Positions 26,441 through 38,385 of a DNA stretch of 64,000 bases are shown here, in pieces. Source of the DNA: Erigeron canadensis (taxonomy: Eukaryota > Streptophyta > Magnoliopsida > Asterales > Asteraceae); contig NC_057763.1 in assembly GCF_010389155.1 (NCBI RefSeq), positions 32,594,645 through 32,658,644 on the forward strand, read 5' to 3'. The notes under the pieces are model-generated. The model ran no database searches. It was not told where the DNA came from and saw only the letters and a program-made list of their open reading frames with translations. Within the stretch, counting starts at the first letter, position 1. Each line of letters opens with the position of its first letter. Position numbers and translations under genes: made by a program.

Positions 26441-27988
26441 ATCTCGTAATGATCGAATTCTAATTTATTGTATAAATTTATAGCAATACATGATATTAGT
26501 AAGCGCAGCAAACAAAAAACTTGTTAGGGAAATGACGCATGTGGGCAATTGAGAGCTATCAACAGTTGTAGTTTTTGCAGAACACTTAGATTCTAGACCT
26601 CGAGTGATATATCAAAAGCTCTAGTTAGCAACCGCACTACAAAATACATGCATCTTACGGTTTTAAGCATGTTATCAGTAGTCGCAAGAATAGATCATTT
26701 CAATCCTAAACATTATTGTATACATAATTCAATCCATACCAAATCTCACTAGACATTAAGCACTAGCCTAAACTGATTTACATATGTATCGCAAACAAAC
26801 TTGCTAGGGGCATCAGGTGATGTAAACTTTACATTCTCTTTCCTCCTGACCTCCTATATCCGAATTAGAAACATAAACCGAACAACATTTATCCAATGTA
26901 ACAATCTCAGCATGTGATACTATAATAAACAACATGCCTTCATTTTTCCGGTTCAAATAGTTTTTACATTGTAATGTGGCCCAGATCAGCTTCGCATGTA
27001 GATTGATAAGTAACCCCACTCTAAGGCTCTAAGCTTTGTATGCCGTGTGAGTTACTTACTTAATCACGACCATTATGGTTAACTATCTGAACATCTGTTC
27101 ATGGGTCATGGGGAAGCCCGATCTTAACCACCTAAAGCGAATTTTAGATATTTAGCCTTTACAAATTCCTTGATTTACTAGGGGTCTCCATTCTTAACCA
27201 ATTATCAGCACCTAAATCGAAAAAATCGCAATGCCTAAAGCCCTAGCCGCGTAATAGAACATGTAATATTAATAATGCATAGACTTTTACAACACTTCAG
27301 AACACATCTTGACATTTGCTCATGTCATCTAAACACACATGAAACTAATCTGGAAGATACAATTAATACCAGTCCAAGGTTGTTAATCACAGTTGATGCA
27401 CCTAGAACCAAAATATAATACGATCCAGGAATCTTAATCATGTGTGCAATTTATGCATTTTTAGCTTATTATATCATTTAGAGGGTCTAAACTACAACTT
27501 CCAGTAAGTTGCTTGACAAACTGGGCATTTTGCACAGCTTGGCAACACTATGAGCAAAATACTCCCCAAAAAGTCCGATTGTCCAAGTAACTGAGTAAGC
27601 ATACCATACCTCGTACGCCTTGCAGAAGCGGAAGCACAACTTATATGGATCCCAGGCTACCAAAACCTCTAGCAGACTTCCAATCTTTTTCAAACCAATG
27701 TTAATGAAAAACATTCAGAGCAATTTTCTTTCAAATAATAAACTTAAATCCAGTTTACTAACATACTATAAGCAATAATTAAACTATTTCAATACTCGCT
27801 AATCAAAACTGTACTTCCTGCATTTCAAAACTTCACAACTCTTTTTCAATAGGAACATGCTACTAAATAGATAGAAGATGCAGTAAGTAATATCAGCATC
27901 ATTCAAATACAACAGCAGGTTATGCAATGTGGCAGCAGTACATAATAAAAATCATCTTTTAAGTAACTAAAGCTAAAACTTCAACCTG
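26441..27988. other. Region downstream of PTPA, no recognised gene
   Basis: AT-rich sequence containing the PTPA 3'UTR. A minus-strand open frame at 27487-27714 (75 codons, aromatic and Cys-rich) has no family resemblance that I recognise and no clear splice partners. I do not call it a gene. Confidence 0.5.
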
Positions 27989-29125
27989 TTACTCCCACTT
28001 AATGAGCCAACCAAAGAGGAAATGCTGCATAATCGGAACTTTCTCCATAACCTCCAGTTTATACATCTTGAGCAGTCCACTATTGACCTTGTTCCAGTTA
28101 GGGACGCCACTAATATCATCCAACAAGGGGGAGTGCTCTGCAAATAAACCACCTGTCTTAACCTTCTTCACAAATGCAATACACTGCAGATACATATACT
28201 CGTGTGAAAAATTCTCGAGTATGTCATCATTATGAATCGACTTAGGCTTCATATACTTGTGATCTATCAACTGTGAAGACCCGAAAATGAAAGGCAGAAA
28301 ATGGTAGTCATCAAGCCCCCAAACCCCATGTGAACCTGCCGGCTCCAAGGAATAAACCAGCTGCAATCTCCGCATGAGTTCAAGGTACTTCACGAAAACC
28401 CTTAAAACAATGGCTGGATAGTCACTTTCGTTAATGATCCCCAATCTTGCTAGACAATACAACCAAGCAGCAAAGTTGGTCTCATGTCCAGTTCCATAGT
28501 CTATGCGGCTCATATTACCAAAACTGTCAGTGAAATAAGGCGTTAACTCAACTGTCGCAGAATGTAGATCAGCGGGAAGAAATTGCAGCATAAAGGAATC
28601 CGCATTTTCAGTCATACGACTATGCCAGTCTCGATAAGCAAGGTTCCCATACCGAGCAGATTGTTCAAAAGGTGGGATTTCATCAACAAAATGAGTTAGC
28701 ATCTGGAGGGTGGAAACGATTGAAGTGATTACAGGTGACATGTGACAAGGGTCAGAGATCTTTTGACCACGGGCGGATTCTGAGAGAGCAACAACAAACC
28801 CAATGAAGTTTTTGGAAGTGGTAGAGTCACGGAAACGGCGAATGTCATCTTCAGAATGGATCATTTTGGTCGGGGTTTGGAAGTTGTAAGGTGGAGATAC
28901 GACTTGGACTTTTTGGGCTTGTGGAACTGGTGTGAGGATGATGGTTTGTTGGATGTTATTGTTGGGAGGAAGGTTGACTGCAGGAGCACGGATGGGACGG
29001 TACACTGGCGGAGGGGAGGACTCGGACCATGATGGTGGTGGTGGGAAGGCGGTTGGCCCGCCGCAGCTCACGCAAGTGTGGTCGTGTTGGTGGTGTGATC
29101 CATGGGGAGTGTGACTAGGTTCCAT
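27989..29125 (-). CDS. PTPA: Serine/threonine-protein phosphatase 2A activator (PTPA)
   Basis: A 378-residue protein in one coding exon. PTPA is a chaperone-like activator with peptidyl-prolyl isomerase activity that helps load metal and activate the PP2A catalytic subunit in cytosol and nucleus. The N-terminal 80 residues are a His/Pro-rich, poorly conserved arm with CVSCGGP. From about residue 88 the conserved fold begins (MIHSEDDIRRFRDS), with hallmark segments YGNLAYRDWHSRM, DYGTGHETNFAAWLYCLARL and GVWGLDDYHFLPFIFGSSQL, ending HFLFGWLIKWE. Length is close to other plant PTPA proteins. An AG at 29142-29143 (plus-strand CT) just upstream of the ATG and a donor near 30163 imply a 5'UTR intron. 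No damage is seen. Confidence 0.95.
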   Translation of the reverse strand: MEPSHTPHGSHHQHDHTCVSCGGPTAFPPPPSWSESSPPPVYRPIRAPAVNLPPNNNIQQTIILTPVPQAQKVQVVSPPYNFQTPTKMIHSEDDIRRFRDSTTSKNFIGFVVALSESARGQKISDPCHMSPVITSIVSTLQMLTHFVDEIPPFEQSARYGNLAYRDWHSRMTENADSFMLQFLPADLHSATVELTPYFTDSFGNMSRIDYGTGHETNFAAWLYCLARLGIINESDYPAIVLRVFVKYLELMRRLQLVYSLEPAGSHGVWGLDDYHFLPFIFGSSQLIDHKYMKPKSIHNDDILENFSHEYMYLQCIAFVKKVKTGGLFAEHSPLLDDISGVPNWNKVNSGLLKMYKLEVMEKVPIMQHFLFGWLIKWE

Positions 29126-29141
29126 GAGTTATTTCGTAAAC

Positions 29142-30164
29142 CTGACACAAAGATCATTACATATTTTCATCAAAAAAATGCCATTTCCGAACCAAAAATA
29201 ACTGTCCGGTGTACAAAAACAAAAACACAAAATTCAAAGGATAAAAATTACATGTTAAGTTTACTAAAAGGACACTTTTATCCATTATAATTTATTTAAC
29301 TCAGGTTCTAGGGGAGGGGATGTTGGCCGGGAGACCTGGGATCGAATCTCAATTCCCCATGGTCTCGGACATTTACCTCTTCGGATGCGTGCGGGCCGTG
29401 TTATCGCACCCTTGGTCTCCAAGGGTGCCTTCGGGTTCCAACCGCTAGCATACTGCCCGCTTGGATGTCACTGCTAGGGTTCGAACCACTAACAAACTAA
29501 CACACCGTTCTAAATATATATATATATATAACTCAGTTGATTTCTGCAACCTTAATTTCAATTCTGAGGTAATGTGAGATTAGTTTCACGAGCCAAGGTT
29601 AATAACTTGATATCGATCTCAGCTCATTCGAACTCTCAGTTAGCATTTGAGGCGAACGAGCTAGTCAGATTTAAGGAGTCCAATAAGCTTAGTTAAGTTG
29701 GGTTTTATGAGGTATTGATCTCTAAAGCAAGTTTTTTTAAATGATATTATTCGAGCTCGAGTTTAAAGTATTTAATTTATCGATATCGAGCTTGTATATG
29801 GGTAACTTCTCAAAAACTAGCTGATTTTTTTTATATATATATTTTTTATTTCAATAACATAAACCAGCAATAAGGTCAACCTCGTCCTCGAACAATAACG
29901 AAACATATTTTGTGAGGGATGGAGTAATAAATTTAAATAAAAAAACAAATTCCATTTAAAATGTCACATATTAAAGATCACACATATTCATAATTACATC
30001 TTAAATCAGTAATTCCAAAATAAAACAACGAAAATGAAGATTTTCATATATGTAAGCTAGAAAAAAAAATAGAAATTTACGCACAGATAAGCTAGATAAA
30101 CAATAATTATTATCAGTTTATAAAAAAACCCTAGAATATATAGAAATGATAATTATATTAGTAC
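29142..30164 (-). other. Probable 5'UTR intron of PTPA
   Basis: On the minus strand AACAG|GTACTAA near 30164 is a good donor, and TTGTGTCAG|G ending at 29142 is a good acceptor 16 bases before the ATG. The interval is AT-rich and non-coding, and holds a dispersed repeat at about 29310-29500 and an (AT)n run. The first exon would lie at about 30165-30300. Confidence 0.55.
29310..29500. repeat. GC-richer dispersed repeat with pol III-like boxes
   Basis: This stretch stands out from its AT-rich surroundings. It carries GGGATCGAATCTC at one end and GGGTTCGAACCAC at the other, both similar to tRNA B boxes, and ends by an (AT)n tract at 29516-29530. It may be a SINE or SINE dimer. No duplication was found. 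Confidence 0.35.
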
Positions 30165-30364
30165 CTGTTCTGTTGTAGAATGTTGATTTGATTGATTTGT
30201 GAAAATGGTTCGGAATCAGAAACTAGACCGGGGTTGTGTGTGCGCGCCAGGTGCGATGGATTTTTGCAGTGGAGCTAAATTAGGAACCGGGAAAGAACGA
30301 GACGTGTGAGTTTTAATCTTTTGGGCTGATGCCGCTTTGTGGGCTTTTACCTTTCTTTCTTTTT

Positions 30365-30809
30365 CTCTCGCCCCCGCGCAATACGGCAGGGAGAGTAACA
30401 GGTAACAGGAGTGATAGAGTCGTACAGTGTAATAGCCAAATGTATAGATTCTGTACTTGGATTTAAAAATTCGTTAAAAGTATATCGAATGACATCTCTA
30501 ATGAAAGAGCATGAAATTTTAAGAACACCCATGCAATTTTTATAATTTATCGATATACGGTTTTTGAGATAAAAGATTTTGAATAAATTAAAAGAATAAA
30601 TTGATTTGTGGAAGAGGGAGAAAAAAATAAGTGATAAAGATTTGAGTAGAGAGAAAAAATGAGTGGTTGAGGTTTAAGGGTATTATAAATATATTAGGTA
30701 GAGATGTTTAAATTAGTAAATAAAGAATAAGGGTAATTTAGGTAGTTCAAATTATCTGTTAAGATTTTAAAAAAGGTTAAAATGATTTATAAGATAGTAT
30801 AGATATAGA
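30365..30809 (-). mobile_element. Helitron-like non-autonomous element, tentative
   Basis: On the minus strand a typical plant Helitron start, A|TCTATATCTATACTATC, lies at 30809. The other end near 30370 has CCCGCGCAATACGGC, similar to the 3' hairpin region of the element at 62189, but the closing CTRRT is not recognisable. The interior is AT-rich and non-coding. Confidence 0.35.
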
Positions 30810-30859
30810 TTTGTTGGCCTAAAGTTGAGTACAGTACACTTGAATTGAATAACTTATAT

Positions 30860-31050
30860 CTTAATTTTTTTTTTAAACACCAAATTTAGACTTAGCGACA
30901 TGTCTCTTCATATATCCAACTCCAATTTCAGTAGAAGCTCATACTGAAAAAACTCATGTCTCTATTTCTGAGAGCATTTTGCTTACACCAATATTTGAAC
31001 CCAAGACTTTTCAGTCTCAGACTCCACCATATATCTTACTTTTTAGGTAT
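30860..31050 (-). repeat. SINE-like dispersed repeat, copy 1
   Basis: Similar over about 170 bp to 52877-53045, sharing phrases such as AGCATTTTGCT and CAACTTCAATTTCAG or close variants. On the minus strand it contains a B-box-like GGGTTCAAATATTGG. It is diverged, and the ends are uncertain. Confidence 0.5.
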
Positions 31051-31596
31051 CATTTACATTATCTAGTTAATAAACAAAAATAAATCTAATATAATAAAAC
31101 TCTTTATATTTATATTATTGCATAAAATAATATGTTAAACTAATAGATAAATAATGATCATTTATGTTTTTAGCTAATAAATCAATATTATTTATTATTT
31201 AATTATTTGTTCATTAGCTAATCTAATTAAACATAGTTGAAAGTTTATTTTAATCAGGTAATAACACTAGCAATATTGAGTGTATACTGACTTACATCTG
31301 AAAATTATTGAGAAAAAAAAAGACTAAATGTGTGTAATAAAATCAAGGGGTTTGCTAAATACAACATGTGTTTAAAGTGCATAAATTATTTGTACATTTA
31401 CCATGAAAATCAGGGGTGGACTTTTAATGTGGAAGATACAAGTTGTTTTATACACGTTAAATACAACCATTAGTGTTGTATTTAATGATGCATTTAATGA
31501 AGTCTGTATTTTTTAAATTATCAAATATTACATTTAATACTCATTAATTCAATATGATAATTACCATTTTTATATGAATCATAAATACTTGATTAT

Positions 31597-31720
31597 ACGA
31601 GCATAGTATCTGCGCAATTCGGCGGCAGTGGCGGGGAGGGCGGTTTAGTGGTGTCGGTGACGGTATTATTAGTGGCGGTAGCGGTGTCAAGGGGTGTAGG
31701 TTGATGTAAAGGTGATAGTG
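31597..31720 (-). mobile_element. Helitron-like 3' end, tentative
   Basis: On the minus strand the sequence ends GCGCAGATACTATGCTCGT at 31597, preceded by a GC-rich (GGC/GGT)n stretch. This resembles the ends at 62189 and 60363. The start of the element was not located. The flanks 31060-31590 and 31720-32380 are AT-rich and show no gene. Confidence 0.35.
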
Positions 31721-32388
31721 AAATATTTAAAAAGACAATTGCTTAAATTGTTAATTATTAAAATAAATGTTTGGAGTGTAAATTAATTCATTAAGAGCAA
31801 ATTTGATAATCTCTAATAACCCTTTCCACATGTGATGTTTATTAAGCACAATTTTACACTTTCGTATGTAACTATTGTGTAACATTTTTTTATTTTTAGG
31901 GTGTTTATCTAATAACCCTGACTTTTCCTCGTAACATCATCTTAAAAGAATTTTTAGATTATTTAATTAAATTGATTAATCATTTTCCATTAATCATCTT
32001 TACTCCCTAATAAAACAAATCTCCCTTATTAAATATTTCTGTATTTGAAATACCTTATTTGCCATTGGATTTTTTTTTTCTCTTTACATAACTAACCAAA
32101 ATCCTAATAAGGCAGACCGCTTTCCCACTACTGTCGCCACATTATACAGATACCATGCTCGTTTAAACTTAAAGAAACACCCCCCAAAAATACAAAATGA
32201 TCAACGCTTGATCTATTAATATAGAAACAAAATTTAAATAAAAATATCTATGATATAGATACAAATTTACAAATTGACATTTGATCCGGACTTCCGGAGT
32301 TCTTCCCCAGTGGTGTTGACTGTTGTGGTGTTTTACTTATTAATTGTCACCGGCGACTATCAAATCATTAACCTCCACTTTCAATTCA

Positions 32389-32941
32389 ATGTCAAAACCT
32401 CACATATGGATCCCTATTATTCTTATTATTTCGATTCCTCCTTTGATTTTCACTAAAGTTACCGCTGCTGTTCCTTTCTATTATAACGATGAAGAGTCCA
32501 ACATATTCTTACCTTCTTCTAATAAGTCAACGGCCACTTCCACGTCCACGTGTCCTTCACCTGACCCTAACATTAATTACCGTCCAGTAATTGGAATAGT
32601 TACCCATCCCGGCGATGGAGCGTCAGGCCGGCTCAGTAATGCTACAAATGGTTCATATATAGCTGCTAGTTATGTCAAGTTTGTTGAATCTGCTGGTGCC
32701 AGAGTCATTCCCCTTATTTTTAATGAACCTTTTCACAATATCCAAACTGTATGTATTTCCTTTTATAATTTTATATATGTTTAGTTTTATAATTTAAAAG
32801 TAAGGTATGTACATTGCTATATAATTTCGAGGAGTTAAGTTAGATACATATATAAAAAAAACACTACCTATATATATAGAGAGAGAGACAGAGAGAGAGA
32901 GAGTTTCCTTATTATGAAAACCATTTTTTTTGTAAGAACTT

Positions 32942-32978
<37 letters not shown>

Positions 32979-35900
32979 GTTCACCATGTTTTTTTTTTTC
33001 ATTCACATGTGAAATGATATAAAAATGTATGTTGTAGAAGAAACCTTTTTAAGAAACCTTCAAAGTTGCCTTTTGTGAACTTGTGAATAAATTTGTTCAC
33101 GTTTCTTGTTCGCATGTGATAAACGGCTATATATATATACATACATGCTATATGTATGGATATAACAATATTATGGATGGCAGGTTAGCAAAAGTACCAC
33201 TAGATATATACATACAATAGACTTTATATTGAAGTTGAATTCATTTTCAAACACGTGTTACTATTTGAAATCTAGTTTGTGTATTTTGAGTAGGTGAGTA
33301 AATCGAATGTATTTCAGTATTTGTCAGGTCCGATTGTAATAAGAGATTAAGAGCTGTAGCATTCACCAAAAATCGATGGTTGTGAAATGTGAACATGATA
33401 TTTATATTTGTATACTTTCAAGTAGATGCAGTTACTTATATTTAATTTACTTGTGCTGCTAGTGGTAGGTTCGTCAAGTTGAGTTCGATCTTTCGCATTA
33501 TGCTTTAAAGTTATTTCTTAAGAGTGATGTGAATTAAGGTAATTTGTGCAATTGGATTGTAGAAACTCAATCTGGTCAATGGAGTGCTTTTTACCGGCGG
33601 ATGGGCTAAAACTGGTCTCTACTTTGACGTCATTGAGGAAGTTTTTAAGGTATGTGCACCTTTTTCTACAAGTACATGCACGGGGTTATAAGGAAAAAGT
33701 AAAAATCATGCAACTAGTTTACTTTCAATGTACCAAAAAGAGTGACAATACAGATCTTTTCAAAGCCACATTTGAAACCTTTACATCATTAGAAAACCAC
33801 CTCTTTACAATTGCAATTAATTTTAAGGCCCATGTGACAATTATCCGACTACGACAACAAATCTTTAATCTCAAACTAGTTACGGTAGCCTATGAATGAA
33901 ACTTTAAACGTTGTTAATTTGCAGTCATGCATACTTGACATTATTGGCCTCTATTGTCTTCTGCTTTTGCAGCAAGTCCTTAAAAGAAATGATGCAGGTG
34001 AACATTTCCCATTGCTTGCCATATGCTTAGGTTTTGAACTTCTAACGATGATTATTAGCAAAGTAAGCCATGCTCAACTATGTTTTACTTATTGTTTTTG
34101 CATTATTTCATTGTTCATCCAGTTTTGATTGCATTTCTTGTCTACCTTTTCATATAATATACTCAAAGTCTGTTGGGTTAATCAGGTCGTGTTCAAGAAT
34201 CACAGTTTAGCAGGTCACGTATGATGTGCCAATGGAGATGGTCTAGCTTTTATAAGTTGCATGGAATAAGTTAAAAATGCATGGCTCTTGAGATGCAGAC
34301 TTGAACTGTGTGTCATTAGTTTTGTATTTATATTTATTTAATTGGGTGTAAATTGGTCTTTAGTTTGACTGGGTAATATGGTGTAAGTTCAGATAGGCAG
34401 TAGTACACGTTTAGGTCCACAAGCATTTTTATTGTTTTTATGGTGCCCATAAACTATATAAGCCACTTTGTTTATTCAATAGAAATACCCTTTCATAATT
34501 GAATACGGTAACTTTTTCAAAACACAGGAGCCATCTCTTTTGTCTATATCTACATATATTTCATACATATTCATATAAGTGCATGTGTTGTGTGTATATT
34601 TGGGGCCTTGAAACCAACAAGGTCTGTACTTGCTTAATACAAAATGCAGTTATTCACCATTTTCACAATTTGGACTTCAGTTAATTAAAGTATCTTTCTG
34701 TTCAATCCCTCTTCCTTACTTAGGTATAATTATTTGTTTGTGCTTTTATGTACCTAGAATAATAACATCCTTGAAGACTTTAGTGCATCGGATCAAGCGT
34801 CTACACTTCAGTTCATGAAGAACATTAATATTGAAGGAACTTTGTTTCAAAGGTATTACGAGGTTTGGTAGTTACTTGGTGTACCATAGATTTAGCTGCA
34901 AGTGTATCTTGTACAGTTGTGTTTTGCTCTGTTTTTTTCTGTTATCCCCACCCCCTTCTTTTGTTTATTCTTTGTTTTTTTACAGATTCCCTCCTGAGTT
35001 GGTTGAAAAGTTGAGCAAAGAATGCCTGGTAATGCAAAACCATAAAGTGAGTTCAACATTGTGTGGTATACTTTCTAAAATGTATTTTAAATTTACCTGA
35101 AGTCCAGATTAGCAAACTTGCATACAAGTTAACAAGTATATGGAAGTTTTATCGTGGGTTTGATTTGTTTATGTAACAGTATGGTAACTTTCTATGCCAT
35201 TCTAAAAAACAAGTATGGTAACTTTCAAAATAATAATGTAACAGTACGGTATATCACCTGTAACATTTCAACGGACAACAGAGCTGTGCAGTTTCTTCAA
35301 GATCTTAACAACTACCGCTGATGAAAATAACAAGGTCAATAGCTTAATCATGTGGCACCTTACTAATAACTTACAGACAATAATATAAAATCGTTTATCT
35401 GGGTTAACTTTCTCTCTGGTTAAAACATTTAATGTCTTTCATATATTAAATAGGTATATGTATCATCAGTTCAATCAGAAAGCTATCCGGTCACTGCTGT
35501 CCAATGGCATCCTGAGGTATTGATGTTATCATTTTATCTCATTTATCTACTATTGCAATGAGCCCAATACATAATGGCGTGGTATGCATAGATGCCTAGA
35601 AGTCATATGATGCTACTTAATGTTTTTTGTTTAGCAATATAGCATAAAGATCTTATAAACTTCCATTTTAGATATGCCACTCACTTGCAAAAAGCTTCCA
35701 TCTTTCCTCTATGGTGTTCGCTGCTGATTTTTCTTATTTTCTAAATGATATACATGATTTTCAACAAGAACTTGTATCTGTACCGTTGTTTTCTATAGTA
35801 TTTCTGATACAATCCCAATATCTGCATATGATATGATAAGGAAAAGAAACAATCTGTTTCTAATTCCCTCTAAGTCCCATCACCATGACCCCTTTTCAGC

Positions 35901-37157
35901 TCATCCTTTCAAACTCTTACCATTAAAAGTACCACGATCTTTAACAAGAAATCCCACCTATCAAACTTAAAATTGAGTTGTAATCTAAAATGTAAAGACT
36001 CTTTTAAGAGCCGGTAACTGCAGTGTAATTTGAACAAGTTCCTTGATCACTCTTGACTTTAGTCTTTGTTTCACTTACGGATCATCATGTATCCTTTTTA
36101 TAGTCGAATTGTCTCACAGCACCTAAAAAAGACGTTTGACAAAATCACCTTTCTTGGCCCCAAGCAAAACCTTCTTTGAGGAGAATGACCTCTAACTTAG
36201 AGAATAGCCTCGATGTTGATGTTGCTTGCTTACAGTAGTATAACAAACCACCAAAAGGGGCCAATTTTAAGTAAATGCTGCATGATGCAGAAAAATGCTT
36301 TTGAGTGGGCCTCGTCGGCGATTCCACATTCATATGATGCAATTCAAGTGACTCAAAATGTTGCCAACTTTTTCGTGAGGTATGCTCATCAACTCTTAAC
36401 AAGTCATGTTTATTTGGGTTTTCCAAGCATTTTAATACCAGGAAATATCATTTTTGAATATCCGGAAAGTGTTTGCTCTAGCTTTTATCTTGAGAAAAGT
36501 TCAACTAAAACTCTTGAGCAATTAAGATCTAACAGAGATTAATTTTGTATTTGCAGCGAGGCTAGAAAATCCCTCAACAGGCCGCCTAATCAGAAAGTGT
36601 TGGATAACCTTATTTACAATTACAAACCCACTTATTGTGGGGCAGCTGGGTAAGTTGTCGGCCTTATTGAACTATGAAGGTTTAAATGAATCACTATTGG
36701 ACGTTAATAAGTATGATTATTACTGTAATTATTTCTCATATTGGCTGTATATTTGATAGGATTCTTTTCACCCAAGTCCTAAGTCATCAAGCCCGATACA
36801 TGCCTAATGGGGTTCCCCCTTAAAACCGTATGGTGATAGACTGATAGAGGGAACCCATAAGCTAATATACATGTTTAGAGTTATTTCAGCTTCCAACGTG
36901 GATTTGGGTTTACACCCAACAATCCTACCCTCAAACCGGGTAGACGGGGAACTATCCACATCACCACTTAGCCCAACCCAGCTTTGATACCACTTGTTAC
37001 GAAACTGCTACTGAGGCATCCCTAAATAAATAACAAAAAGCAGCTGCATTCGGTTTGGGTCGATAATGTATTGTATCAGTCTGTTGTAATTTTTGTTTTT
37101 TATGCTTTTGGTTGCAGGAAGGGATACGATGAGGTTTACATCTTCAATGAGAATTGA
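32389..37157 (+). CDS. GGH: Gamma-glutamyl hydrolase (folate/antifolate conjugase)
   Basis: A 355-aa class I glutamine-amidotransferase-like peptidase that trims gamma-linked glutamates from folate polyglutamates, normally in the vacuole. Exons: 32389-32748, 33563-33649, 33973-34062, 34758-34852, 34986-35046, 35245-35334, 35454-35516, 36291-36379, 36557-36649, 37118-37157. The sum is 1,068 bases with no frame break. The start is the ATG before [12 protein letters not shown], which gives a signal peptide of about 27 residues. [13 protein letters not shown] opens the catalytic domain. The nucleophile is Cys167 in AICLGFELL and the catalytic His is His280 in AVQWHPE. Length agrees with plant homologues. 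Substrate range cannot be judged from sequence alone. Confidence 0.95.
32875..32976. repeat. GA-rich and (AT)n microsatellites in GGH intron 1
   Basis: An (AG)n-like run at about 32879-32903 is followed by a TA run at about 32945-32976. These are ordinary simple repeats. Confidence 0.85.
35176..35244 (+). repeat. Duplicated acceptor-like motif before GGH exon 6
   Basis: ATGTAACAG|TATGGTAA at 35171-35187 closely copies the real acceptor ATGTAACAG|TACGGTAT (exon 6 from 35245). Another TATGGTAACTTTC copy lies between them at about 35214. Confidence 0.6.
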
Positions 37158-38270
37158 GAACCAAAAGAACGCTAGACTGTAAATTTCAAGAGTGGTACAA
37201 TCTTATACGTCTCATGATTGATAAAAGTGTATTGTTGTAATTTAAGTATTGGAAATATCATACATATGTATCTCAATAGTGAATAATACACTATGAATAG
37301 GTGATTGAAAAACAGATTAGACATTTTATATTTAGATCCATTTGAAGAGAAACATCAAACATGTGCAAACGCACAATATGTATACAACATATAGATTCGA
37401 ACATACAATCTCTATAAAGGTGTGTGCTATATATAGTAGTAATAGCAAACAAGCATATTATCATTTTATCACACCCATAACTTGTACAGGCTTCTTATGA
37501 ATTTGTGTTCTTCATCTGCCTATACAGATGGATGATTCTTTTATGGGTATTATTTGTATGGAAGAATAAAACTTATATTTATTTGATGTGCTTGTTAAAA
37601 GGTAAATCGATGATTTAGTGGTCTCCATTGATAATGACCCGGCCAATTGATCAGCTTTATCAAAGAACCCTTGTAATGAATCTAGTTATGTTACTTCTTG
37701 ATTTTTAAGACCTATGTTTTTTTCTAATGTCCATGTCTTAAAAACAAGTTAGGCAACGCCCAAAGGCTACTTCGATAACATGATTTAGTGTCAAAAATCT
37801 ATACTTAAAAAAATTGTGTTTAAAACAAAACCAATCCACTTTGAATCGATTTTATGCGTTGGCTATATTCGTTTAATCATCCGAACTTGGCTCATGATAG
37901 CTAGACATAATCTAGTTACGTTGAAAGAACACTTAGGATTGCACATAGCGAGCTTTTCCTTATTTATTTTAACTAAGAAAGACGAATTTTATTTAGCTTA
38001 GATGTACACTTCATAGTTAGGTTTAGAACATTTCCCTGACCATTTTCAAGACTTAATAAAATTGGTCCAAACTCGAGACCTCTTGTTTCGAATAACATGA
38101 TTAAATTTTCTACTCGTTTGTGGCTTGAAGCGAGCAGGTCCAAAGAGTCAACGGGTCAAACAGAAACTCAAATATGTATGCACTGTATCTCTCTATAAAT
38201 AAAATATAAAATAAACATAAAATCCTTCATAGAAAGAAAAGAGAGGGCGAAAAAAAAGGAGGGTAAAAGG
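37158..38270. other. Intergenic between GGH and POLD3
   Basis: GGH 3'UTR followed by AT-rich DNA, then the POLD3 promoter. The 61-codon frame at 37816-38001 has no recognisable features. I see no other gene. Confidence 0.55.
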
Positions 38271-38275
38271 AAATG

Positions 38276-38283
38276 GCGGGAAA
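38276..38283 (+). promoter_or_regulatory. E2F-type site upstream of POLD3
   Basis: GCGGGAAA, the reverse complement of TTTCCCGC, matches the E2F consensus TTTSSCGC exactly. It lies about 105 bp before the ATG of a replication gene, the position expected for S-phase control. Binding is inferred. Confidence 0.6.
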
Positions 38284-38385
38284 TCAAAGAATAAGCAAAT
38301 AAATAAATAAATCTTTGTGAAAAAATAGATCCACATATAACAAAAACACACAGACATAAAATCAGATAAAAAAAAAAAAAAGGAT

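Noticed and set aside
27487..27714. 75-codon minus-strand open frame downstream of PTPA
   Set aside because: No family resemblance, no good splice partners, and its position fits 3'UTR or intergenic DNA; kept only as a note.
32945..32976. Regular repeat that might be a functional array
   Set aside because: Simple (TA)n microsatellite in an intron; no spacers, so no CRISPR-like structure.
33546..33899. 117-codon frame overlapping GGH exon 2
   Set aside because: Different frame from the GGH exon; most of it is intron 2.
36760..37020. Possible LTR fragment in GGH intron 9 (GCTTTGATACCACTTGTT phrase)
   Set aside because: The phrase is frequent at plant repeat borders, but I found no ends or duplication to support an element.
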